From Neocallimastix lanati (nom. inval.) (Eukaryota; Neocallimastigomycota; Neocallimastigomycetes; Neocallimastigales; Neocallimastigaceae), in the NCBI GenBank assembly GCA_016946835.1, contig JACVTC010000133.1, positions 319,001-383,000 on the forward strand: a stretch of DNA of 64,000 nucleotides, given 5' to 3'. Positions within the stretch are counted from its first letter, which is position 1; each line of letters begins with the position of its first letter. The notes beneath the pieces are model-generated. The model was given only the letters and a program-made list of their open reading frames with translations, had not been told where the DNA came from and searched no databases. The position numbers and the translations under genes were made by a program. Positions 46,846 to 56,546 of this stretch are shown here, piece after piece.

Positions 46846-49095
46846 ACGATAATAATTAACAAAATCTGGAATGGTAATTTCCTTAAAGAGTGGAATTCGG
46901 CTTCTATAATATCAATTCCAAAAAAAGGAGATCAATCTGATTGTAATAATTATCGTGGTATTTCTCTTATTAATGTTGGCTTAAAAATTATTTCAAAGAT
47001 TGTTACTAATAGAATTGCTAAATATGCCTTAGAACATAAATTTATTAGACCTGAAAAATTTGGATTTAGAAATAAAGAAAAATGCATAAGTTTATATATT
47101 TCAATTAGAGAAATATATCAAAGAAGAAAATTTCAAGAAAATTTTACTTATCTTGCTTTTCTTGATCTTAAAAAAGCCAATGATTCAGTACCTATCTTTA
47201 ATATTTTTACCAAATTATATAACTTAGGAATTAGAGGTAAATGTTATCTGTTTTTAAGGAACCTTTATCTATCCTCTAAAGCTCGTTCTTTTTTCAATGG
47301 TAATTTCTCAGAAGAATTTTCGATTGATCGTGGTGTTAGATAAGTATGCCCTCTGTCTCCTATTTTATTCAATTTGTTCATTAATGATGTATTGGATAAT
47401 TGTGATAAGTATGATATATATTTAGAATCTCAATACTGTTGTGGTGGACTTTATGCCGATGATATTGTTTTAAATGCATTATCTAAACAAGTTCTTAAGA
47501 AAATTTTGAATAAGGTTCATGAATGGGCTATTAAAAATGAAATGACTTTTGGAATTAATAAATGTACTACTCTTGTTGTAAAACCGATTAACTTTGTTAA
47601 ACCGATAAATTACGAAGATCCATCTTTCTTTATTGGTAGTAACAAATTATCTAAAACTGAAAACTATACTTATCTTAGTATTACTTTTGATAAATCGTTA
47701 TTATTGAAACCTATACAATCTAAATTAAACAGTAATTTAAATGTCAAGTTAAATTCGTACTTTCGATTTCTTATTAATAAATCTATTCATCTCCCATTGA
47801 AGAAATATATTTTAATTTCGTTTATTATTAGTCTTGTTTTATATTATGCTCCTCTCTTTGGTTCAAATAAGAGTAGATGCTCTAAAGCTCAAAAAATTAT
47901 TAATAGAGGACTTTATTGGAGTTATGGATTTAAATTTTGTAATTCTTATGATAATCTCTATGATATTACTCGTGAATTGAGAATACCTCCTCTTTCATCT
48001 ACCTGTGCTATATCTCAATTACGCTGCTTTAGAAAATGGAAAAATTCATCATGAATTATTAATCATCTCACTAATAATATTCCTACTATGTCACATTACT
48101 CATGGACTAAAGAATCAAGGAATTGGATAAGAAATTAACTGGTAAGAAAACAAGTGAAATAAAAAAGTTTTATTGGAAAAGCGATGTCTTCAAACCCTCA
48201 AAAGCTAAAAAAGCAATTATTTACAAGGAGAATGATTTTGGATTTATCTCAGAAATCAAAGACATAACATTTAAATATCCTTAGTATAAATTGGGATTCT
48301 TTTGGATTTCTCGAATTAGGTGTAGTTTTAAATTTGACATTAGTACTTCCATTAAAAGGAAAATAGTCTCAGAAGATGGCCCTAAATGTTGCCTTTGTTG
48401 TGGTGTTAGTGTACCTAGCTTTTTTCCCTGGATCTTTGCCTGTAAAGAATTGGAAAATTACAGAAATAAATCTTTTCCTTTTCTAGATGATCTCTTTCTG
48501 AAGTTTGCAATAACAATTAAGCAAAAATCCTTAGATGTTTCTTTAGATTCAGAAAAGGATTATGATAATAATATTTATTATTTTATATTGAGTGTTCTTC
48601 TTGACGGGCATTCAATATATGAAAAAAAAGTTAAATTTAATGATGTGGAACAAAGACAATATTTTTTTAAGTAAAGTTCGACTTCGTCGATTGTTCCGTA
48701 TTTTGTGGGGATTGCGGAGTTTCTAACAAACGTAATACTATTAATTTGTCGATCCTTTAGATTGATGATGAAATGGTATTCCGTTGAATCTAACGTTGCT
48801 AAGAGCGTCGACGTCGAAATGATAAGGCATGGATTTTCACCACCCGGTGAAAGATCTGATACAGATTCAATTGATAACACTAATACTGAAATAATTACTC
48901 GCATTAATGAATGTAGTGTTATTATCGATGAATGGGAAAAGTTAGAAACTATTGCTTCTAACGCACTTTTATAATTATATAATATATAATATATAATATT
49001 TCATTTCATGTATTTTATTTTTTTCATTAAAATCATGGAATTTTATTATTAAATAAAGTTTTCTCTTAGTCTAAAAAAAAAAAAAAAACTATAAT
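46846..49095 (+). pseudogene. Decayed LINE (non-LTR retrotransposon), 5'-truncated, with poly(A)
   Basis: The reverse transcriptase is readable from the fingers onward: IPKKGDQSDCNNYRGISL (about 46920), FLDLKKANDSVP in the palm (usual Tyr replaced by Asn), RGVR then TAA at 47341-47343 then CPLSPILFNLFIND, and the catalytic YADD near 47454. The post-palm YTYLSITF follows. The frame stops at 48054. Further pieces (48291-48674) include a cysteine-rich CCLCCG patch, a worn C-terminal zinc finger. Another frame (48705-48974) belongs to the tail. About 18 A residues follow at 49073-49088. The missing 5' half and poly(A) tail are typical of target-primed insertion. Inactive. Confidence 0.85.
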
Positions 49096-49872
49096 TAAAA
49101 TTTAAAATAATATATATCATGGTTATTATACACTTGCCTTGTATTTTACATAAATCTTTGAAAATATATTTATTAAAATTATAAATATATAAATTTATAA
49201 AGTAAGAATAAAACAAACCTTTTTAAATGTATTGAAGCAAATTTAAATATAAATAATGTACAAGTTGTATAAATATAAAAGTATATAATTTAGAATAATA
49301 AAGTGCTTGTATCTCTTTATCATAAAATATATTAATAAAGTTTATATTAATAAACTTATTCTTCTGACTCCCTTTATTATTATCTGATATAAAACAAATA
49401 TGTGTAGCAGCATATTTGTATATTTAATAATAATTCTGTCAACAATAATATTTGAAATAATTTCTTATTCATATATTATTCAATATTCATATATATATTA
49501 TTAATTATAATATTAAATATATTAAATTAAATAGTTAATTTCTTTTAAATATATATAACAATATTATTATATATATAACTTAAATATTTTTATTTATTTT
49601 AAAGTTTATATTAATAAATACATAATTCTTCTATATATTATAATATAATGAAATATTATTTTAATTATAATTAAATAGATAAATAGTTTATATTATTTAT
49701 AATATAATATATTATATATTATATATTTATATTATTCAATTATAATTTTTATATGTAAATAATCCTAAATATAAGCATTCTTTATATATATTTTTTATTT
49801 TTTATTTGAAAAGTTAACTTGGTTATAATTTTATGAAAAGATATTAATAAAATATAATTATACTATTAAAAA
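49096..49872. other. AT-rich spacer between the LINE and MULE-2
   Basis: No gene or structured element recognised. Confidence 0.6.
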
Positions 49873-49881
49873 AAATAAAGC
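49873..49881 (+). repeat. MULE-2 target-site duplication, left copy
   Basis: AAATAAAGC, identical to 56107-56115. Confidence 0.85.
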
Positions 49882-50039
49882 GGGGAGAGCGCGTTTCGGA
49901 ACCGCACGTGAATGATATAAGCCACATGTTTTTTGAGATGGCGTATTATATATAAATTTTTTATATAAATAAATAATTAAATAATAATTAAATAAATATT
50001 TTATTTTATAATAATTTCATAATTTAATATATATTTGAT

Positions 50040-50240
50040 AATAAAAAATATAAAAAAATAAAAAAATAAAAAAATAAAAAAAATAAAAAAATAAAAAAAT
50101 AAAAAAAATAAAAAAATAAAAAAATAAAAAAATAAAAAAATAAAAAAAATAAAAAAATAAAAAAAATAAAAAAATAAAAAAAATAAAAAAATAAAAAAAA
50201 TAAAAAAGATTAAAAAAATAAAATACTAAAAAAATAAAAT
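50040..50240 (+). repeat. (AAAAAAT)n-type microsatellite
   Basis: Heptamers and octamers of A with single T, about 26 units. The minus-strand Phe/Ile/Leu frame through it is an artefact. Confidence 0.85.
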
Positions 50241-50640
50241 AAAATATTTTCATTTTTATTTATATTTATAACTGTAATTTTTTATTATATAAATAAATAA
50301 ATAAATAATAATTAAATAAATATTTTATTTTATAATAAAAAAATAAAATAAAAAAAAGAAAAGATAAATATTTTTTTAGTAATTTTCTTGAAATAAAATA
50401 AAATATTTTCATATTTATTTATATTTATAACTGTAATTTTTTATTATATAAATAAATAATAATTAAATAAATATTTTATTTTATAATGAAAAAATAAAAT
50501 AAAAAAAAAAAAGATAAATATTTTTTTAGTAATTTTCTTAAAATAAAATAAAATATTTTCATATTTTTCATATTTATTTATATTTATAACTGTAATTTTT
50601 AAAAAAATTGAAAATACATATTAAATAAAAAATAAAAAAT
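50236..50640 (+). repeat. Tandem ~130-bp repeat before the MULE-2 transposase
   Basis: A unit running from AAATAAAATATTTTCAT through ATTTATAACTGTAATTTTT to TTTTTAGTAATTTTCTT occurs about two and a half times. It lies immediately upstream of the transposase, where the promoter should be. Confidence 0.65.
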
Positions 50641-50677
50641 AAATATTTCATATTTATTAATATTTATATTAAAAATT

Positions 50678-52129
50678 TTGATGGAGGGAAATCTAAAAAT
50701 TGATATAAGTGAAACAAATCGAGGAAAAGAGCAAATAATTATAGATCGAAAATTTAAATATAATTTTTCAAAATTAAAAAAAGATAATACAAAAATATAT
50801 AGATGTACAGAATATAAAACATTAAATAAATGTAAGTCTTTTATTATTTTAAATGATAATAAAGAGGTTTTAAATTATGATTCTTCACATAATCATCCTG
50901 GTAATGAAATTAATGCATCCAAATCATTAATAAAACATAAAATTAAAGATGAAATAAAAAAAAGTTTGATTCCTTCTGATATAAAATCAAAACGCATATT
51001 TGATAAAATTTCTCAAGAAATAGGATATATATGCCCTGAATATAAAACAATTAAATCCCAAATAACAAGATATAAAAACAAACAATTATTTCCTAATGTA
51101 AAAACATTAGATGAAGTTCCTAATGTATCTGAATATTATAAAACAATAAGAGGTGAATACTTTATGATATTCAAAAATTCTAATATAATAATTTTTCAAT
51201 CACCATTCCAAGCAAAATTATTTATGGAGAATAAACATATATTTGCTGATGGTACATTTTTAATAGCTCCAACTAATAGTTATCAAGTATTCATTACCAG
51301 AACTTATGTTACAGAATTAAATTGTTTTTACACTACTTCCATGTCAATATTAAAAAACAAAGAACAAATAACTTACGAAATATTATTTAATGAAATAAAA
51401 AAAAATATAATTAAATATAATACAAATATTAATTTCTCAGAAAAAATTTTTCATTGTGATTTTGAAAAAGGAATATCTAATGCAGTGGAAAATATTTTTC
51501 CCAATATAAATATTAAATATTGTTTTTGGCATTATAAAAGATTATTAATGACAAAAAAAAATAAATTATGTTACAAGGAAGTGAAAGATCATAATATTTT
51601 AAATACTTATTATAAAGCCATTTCTAATTTATGTTTTATTAATATTGAATACATACCTGATATTTTTAATAAAATTAAAAATGCATGCATGAGATATAAA
51701 TCTACCTGTTCCCAATTTTTGAATTTTTTAGATTATTTTGAGAAAACATTTCTAAATATCTATAATATAAAATATTGGAATTATTACAATAATATAGACC
51801 ACATAACAAATAATGCTTCAGAATCTTATAACAGTTATTTAAAAAATTTATTTGTAAAAAAGCCTTCATTTTATAAATTAATATATACAATACAATTTGA
51901 AGAATCCAAATCTTACTATGATTACCATATGAGAATTAAAGGAATTTGGAGAAAAAAGAGCAGAATATCAGAAAGGGTCGATGACATTAATATTTTAGTT
52001 GAATATTATAAAAATATGGAAGCCGAATTAAAAAATATTGGATGTAGTAAAAATGATATCATCGAAAATTGGTTTAATTGTTTAATTAGATTGAATAATG
52101 AAATCATTAATTTTAATAAAACAAAATAA
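50678..52129 (+). CDS. MULE transposase (intact)
   Basis: 483 residues. N-terminal FLYWCH/WRKY-like zinc-binding region (two Cys in YRCTEYKTLNKCKSF and the HNH pair in SSHNHPGNE) that probably binds the ends. DDE transposase core: Asp in ADGTF, Asp in HCDFEKG, a CFWH motif, and Glu in NNASES. The C-terminus (DDINILVEYYKN to the end) is what the frameshifted copy at 8990-10410 has lost from its main frame. The two proteins are clearly homologous but well diverged, so they are not recent duplicates. The start is the first Met of a MMEGN pair; the second differs by one residue. It would excise and reinsert MULE-2 and possibly non-autonomous relatives. Confidence 0.92.
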   Translation: MMEGNLKIDISETNRGKEQIIIDRKFKYNFSKLKKDNTKIYRCTEYKTLNKCKSFIILNDNKEVLNYDSSHNHPGNEINASKSLIKHKIKDEIKKSLIPSDIKSKRIFDKISQEIGYICPEYKTIKSQITRYKNKQLFPNVKTLDEVPNVSEYYKTIRGEYFMIFKNSNIIIFQSPFQAKLFMENKHIFADGTFLIAPTNSYQVFITRTYVTELNCFYTTSMSILKNKEQITYEILFNEIKKNIIKYNTNINFSEKIFHCDFEKGISNAVENIFPNINIKYCFWHYKRLLMTKKNKLCYKEVKDHNILNTYYKAISNLCFINIEYIPDIFNKIKNACMRYKSTCSQFLNFLDYFEKTFLNIYNIKYWNYYNNIDHITNNASESYNSYLKNLFVKKPSFYKLIYTIQFEESKSYYDYHMRIKGIWRKKSRISERVDDINILVEYYKNMEAELKNIGCSKNDIIENWFNCLIRLNNEIINFNKTK

Positions 52130-52980
52130 AAATAATTATTAAAATCCTTTCAAAATCATAATTACAATTAATTGAAAATTAAATTTTTTTATTTAATAAG
52201 AAATTCAATATTGAAATTTATTTAATATTTATTGATAGGGTTAGCTTAAAAATATTAAAAAAAAATTTTTTTTATAAATTTATTTTAAATATTTTTTACT
52301 TAATTAAAGATTATTAAATAAAATTAAAAGATGTCTTTATTATTATATATTAGTATTATAAAATATTAAAAATATGAATGTATTGCATTTCGCATTATTT
52401 TTATTTTATATTGTAGTAAATTAATAAATAAATAAATAATTTTTATAAAATAAACCAATTATTAAATTAATATATTTTTTAAAAATATATTTAATGTATA
52501 TTTCATATTTTTAATAAATATTCAAATATACATTTTAAATATATATAATGATATTTAAGTATTATAATACTTATAAAAGAAAATAATTAATATTTTAAAT
52601 TATTTCTATCAGGCTTTCTAAAAAAAACTATACTATTTGTAAAAATAGTAATGCTCTTTTTGTTAGTTTATTAGATTTGTATAATATAAATATCTAAAAT
52701 AATTTATTTATTATTTAATAGAAATTTATGTTTAAAAATGTTATTGTTATTATTACTATTACTAAAAAAAAGTTTTAATTTAATATTTATAATTAAATTT
52801 TCAAATAATCTTTCCTTATCAAGTTAAATATAATGCTCCTGAGTAAAAAAGATTTTCGTATTATATAAAATTTATTTAAAATATTAGATAAAAAAATATT
52901 AAAAAGGAAATAAGAATTTTAAAAAGAATATTTAAAAATAAAATGAAAAAAATACAGAATGTAATAATATAGAAGTATAA
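52130..52980. other. AT-rich region after the MULE-2 transposase
   Basis: No gene seen. TTGCATTTCGCATTATT near 52383 faintly resembles the MULE end motif but has no other support. Confidence 0.5.
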
Positions 52981-54060
52981 GTATATAAAATAAAATAAAA
53001 TAAAATAAATAGTTGAAATATAAATATGAAGTACAGGATGAATAAAATAAAATTAATAGTTGAAATATAAATATAAAGTACAGATTGAATAAAATAAAAT
53101 AAATAGTTGAAATATAAATATGAAATACAGAATGAATAAAATAAAATAAATAGTTGAAATATAAATATGAAGTACAGATTGAATAAAATAAAATAAAATA
53201 AATAGTTGAAATAAAAATATGAAGTACAGATTGAATAAAATAAAATAAAATAAAATAAAATAAAATAAAATAAAAATAATATAAATAGTTGAAATATAAA
53301 TATGAAGTACAGAATGAATAAAATAAAATAAATAGTTGAAATATAAATATAAAGTACAGGATGAATAAAATAAAATAAATAGTTGAAATATAAATATGAA
53401 GTACAGGATGAATAAAATAAAATAAATAGTTGAAATATAAATATGAAGTACAGATTGAATAAAATAAAATAAAATAAATAGTTGAAATATAAATATAAAG
53501 TACAGATTGAATAAAATAAAATAAATAGTTGAAATAAAAATATGAAATACAGAATGAATAAAATAAAATAAATAGTTGAAATATAAATATGAAGTACAGA
53601 TTGAATAAAATAAAATAAAATAAATAGTTGAAATAAAAATATGAAGTACAGATTGAATAAAATAAAATAAAATAAAATAAAATAAAATAAAATAAAATAA
53701 AATAAAATAAAATAAAATAAAATAAAATAAAATAAAAATAATATAAATAGTTGAAATATAAATATGAAGTACAGAATGAATAAAATAAAATAAATAGTTG
53801 AAATATAAATATAAAGTACAGATTGAATAAAATAAAATAAATAGTTGAAATATAAATATGAAGTACAGAATGAATAAAATAAAATAAATAGTTGAAATAT
53901 AAATATGAAGTACAGAATGAATAAAATAAAATAAATAGTTGAAATATAAATATAAAGTACAGATTGAATAAAATAAAATAAATAGTTGAAATATAAATAT
54001 GAAATACAGAATGAATAAAATAAAATAAATAGTTGAAATATAAATATGAAATACAGATTG
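52981..54060 (+). repeat. ~46-bp minisatellite
   Basis: Around 20 units of AAATAGTTGAAATATAAATATGAAGTACAG plus a variable number of AAAAT pentamers. Units differ by a few bases (GAAG/AAAG/GAAA, CAGAATG/CAGATTG/CAGGATG). Higher-order groups repeat, for example the 53204-53330 and 53630-53790 blocks. Confidence 0.9.
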
Positions 54061-55600
54061 AATAAAATAAAATAAAATAAAATAAAATAAAATAAAATAA
54101 AATAAAATAAAATAAAATAAAATAAAATAAAATAAAATAAAATAAAATAAAATAAAATAAAATAAAATAAAATAAAATAAAATAAAATAAAATAAAATAA
54201 AATAAAATAAAATAAAATAAAATAAAATAAAATAAAATAAAATAAAATAAAATAAAATAAAATAAAATAAAATAAAATAAAATAAAATAAAATAAAATAA
54301 AATAAAATAAAATAAAATAAAATAAAATAAAATAAAATAAAATAAAAGAAATAAAATAAAATAAAATAAAATAAAATAAAATAAAATAAAATAAAATAAA
54401 AGAAATAAAATAAAATAAATAGTGAAGTAATATTAAAGAATAAAGTATTAATAAAAATAAAATAAAATAAAAGAAAATAAAAGAAATAAAATAAAATAAA
54501 TAGTGAAGTAATATAAAGGAATAAAGTATTAATAAAAATAAAATAAAATAAAATAAAATAAAATAAAATAAAATAAAATAAAATAAAAATAATATAAATA
54601 GTTGAAATATAAATATGAAGTACAGAATGAATAAAATAAAATAAATAGTTGAAATATAAATATGAAATACAGATTGAATAAAATAAAATAAAATAAAATA
54701 AAATAAATAGTTGAAATATAAATATGAAATACAGATTGAATAAAATAAAATAAAATAAAATAAAATAAAATAAAATAAAATAAAATAAAATAAAATAAAA
54801 TAAAATAAAAGAAATAAAATAAAATAAAATAAAATAAAATAAAATAAAATAAAATAAAATAAAAGAAATAAAATAAAATAAATAGTGAAGTAATATTAAA
54901 GAATAAAGTATTAATAAAAATAAAATAAAATAAAATAAAATAAAATAAAATAAAATAAAATAAAATAAAATAAAATAAAATAAAATAAAATAAAATAAAA
55001 TAAAATAAAATAAAATAAAATAAAATAAAATAAAATAAAATAAAATAAATAAATAAAATAAAATAAAATAAAATAAAATAAAATAAAATAAAATAAAATA
55101 AAATAAAATAAATAAATAAAATAAAATAAAATAAAATAAAATAAAATAAATAAAATAAAATAAAATAAAATAAAATAAAATAAAATAAAATAAAATAAAA
55201 TAAAATAAAATAAATAAAATAAAATAAAATAAAATAAAATAAAATAAAATAAAATAAAATAAAATAAAATAAAATAAAATAAAATAAAATAAAATAAAAT
55301 AAAATAAAATAAAATAAAATAAAATAAATAGTGAATATAAAGGAATAAAGTATTAATAAAAATAAAATAAAATAAAATAAAATAAAATAAAATAAAATAA
55401 AAAAAATATTTGAATTATAATAAAAATACAAGTATTAATAAAAATAAAATAAAATAAAACAAAATAAATATTTGAATTATAATAAAAATACAAGTACTAA
55501 TAAAATAAAATAAATATGTGAATTATAATAAATTGCAAGTATCAATCGAAATAAAATAAAATAAAATAAAATAAAATAAATATGCAGTGAAATAATAATA
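54061..55600 (+). repeat. (AAAAT)n satellite with interspersed minisatellite units
   Basis: Long pure pentamer runs are broken by short blocks such as AAATAGTGAAGTAATATTAAAG and remaining 46-bp units. The 300-codon minus-strand Phe/Ile/Leu/Tyr frame here is a by-product of the pentamer (a 15-base period lacks stops). Confidence 0.92.
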
Positions 55601-56040
55601 TATAATATGATAAAATAAAATAAATAAGATATTGATATGAAATTAATATAAAAACTGAATTTAGCAACAAATAAATTATATAATAAAGTAAATGATATAG
55701 CATATTCATATATATTAACATGAATTTTATTATAATTTTTACAGTATTTTAAATTAATGTAAATTATTATATTTCCATATATAATAAACAAACTTTATAA
55801 TTAGAAAATAGTATAAAAAGAAGTATTATTAAATATTATTATTAAATAATTAAATGAATAAATTAATAAATAAATAAAAATTTTCAGAATATGGCGAATG
55901 TAAATCATTATTTTTTTTGAAATATATCACATTTTAAATATTTTTAATAATTATTATTTCAAAGAAATTATATGTGCCATTTTATTTTAATATTTAAATA
56001 TTATATTCATAAATAAAAATTTATAAAAAAAATAATATAA
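55601..56040. other. AT-rich sub-terminal part of MULE-2
   Basis: No gene. ATGGCGAATGTAAATCATT near 55890 is similar in style to GATGGCGTATTATATA at the left sub-terminus (49938). Confidence 0.4.
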
Positions 56041-56106
56041 GCCACATTCCGAAATGAAAATTTATGTAAAAATATTTAAAGCCACATTCCGAAACGCACC
56101 ACCCCC

Positions 56107-56115
56107 AAATAAAGC
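56107..56115 (+). repeat. MULE-2 target-site duplication, right copy
   Basis: AAATAAAGC, identical to 49873-49881. It directly precedes a TATA-like ATATAAAAG. Confidence 0.85.
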
Positions 56116-56205
56116 ATATAAAAGATCCGCATATCACATCATTTACACGTGATCTGAATAAATATAGTAAAATTTAAAAAAAAAAAAGATATCTAAGTTT
56201 TACGT

Positions 56206-56245
<40 letters not shown>

Positions 56246-56270
56246 ATTTTAATTTTTTATGAATTCGTAA
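56116..56270 (+). promoter_or_regulatory. Probable promoter of the ankyrin gene
   Basis: A TATA-like ATATAAAAGATCC (56116-56128) lies about 150 bp before the first ATG at 56271. A 35-base T-run follows (56209-56241). MULE-2 inserted immediately upstream of the TATA-like sequence. Confidence 0.4.
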
Positions 56271-56459
56271 ATGATAAAACAGGATACGATGTTTTTAACG
56301 CTAGTGGGTATATTTACTTTGGGAATGTTTATAGTTGAAATAAAAAAAAAAAAAGTGAAAGAAAAGTACATATTATTCGAAGATATTTTAAACAGCTTAA
56401 ATGAAGATTATAAAAATGATAGTAATAAAGTTTTTTTAAGGTATAATAAAATCATATAA
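56271..56459 (+). CDS. Short ORF with membrane segment, possible first exon of the ankyrin gene
   Basis: 62 residues as an unspliced frame. A hydrophobic stretch (MFLTLVGIFTLGMFIVEI) is followed by KKKKVKEK, the pattern of a signal anchor. At 56441 a donor-like AAG-GTATAA occurs, and acceptor-like TAG (ending 56554) or CAG (ending 56563) both restore the reading frame of the ankyrin ORF. Splicing at 56441-56554 would give a 114-nt AT-rich intron and join the membrane segment in frame to the ankyrin repeats. If unspliced it would be a separate tiny membrane peptide. The spliced model is inference. Confidence 0.45.
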   Translation: MIKQDTMFLTLVGIFTLGMFIVEIKKKKVKEKYILFEDILNSLNEDYKNDSNKVFLRYNKII

Positions 56460-56546
56460 GAGTATATATATAATTATAACATAAATTAATAATGATTAAT
56501 TTTTTATATGTTATGAATATTTAATTATTTTTGTAAATTATTATAT

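Larger units (their letters stand above)
49882..56106 (+). mobile_element. MULE-2, a Mutator-like DNA transposon
   Basis: The left end is GGGGAGAGCGCGTTTCGGAA; the right end read inward is GGGGGTGGTGCGTTTCGGAA, 16 of 20 bases equal. Perfect 9-bp direct repeats AAATAAAGC flank it (49873-49881 and 56107-56115). It carries an intact MULE transposase ORF (50678-52129). Inside the right end, GCCACATTCCGAAA occurs twice, 40 bp apart. The ends share the GTGCRTTTC and GTGGCTT motifs with MULE-1, so the two belong to one family. Most of the right half is satellite DNA. An intact ORF and perfect duplication suggest recent activity. Confidence 0.9.

Noticed and set aside
50017-50253. Minus-strand Phe/Ile/Leu frame
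   Set aside because: Lies entirely in the (AAAAAAT)n microsatellite.
52981-54060. Regular repeats that could suggest a CRISPR array
   Set aside because: The units are contiguous minisatellite with pentamer expansions, there are no unique spacers, and the DNA is eukaryotic.
54529-55431. 300-codon minus-strand open frame rich in Phe/Ile/Leu/Tyr
   Set aside because: By-product of the AAAAT pentamer, whose translation has a five-residue cycle without stops. No protein signal.
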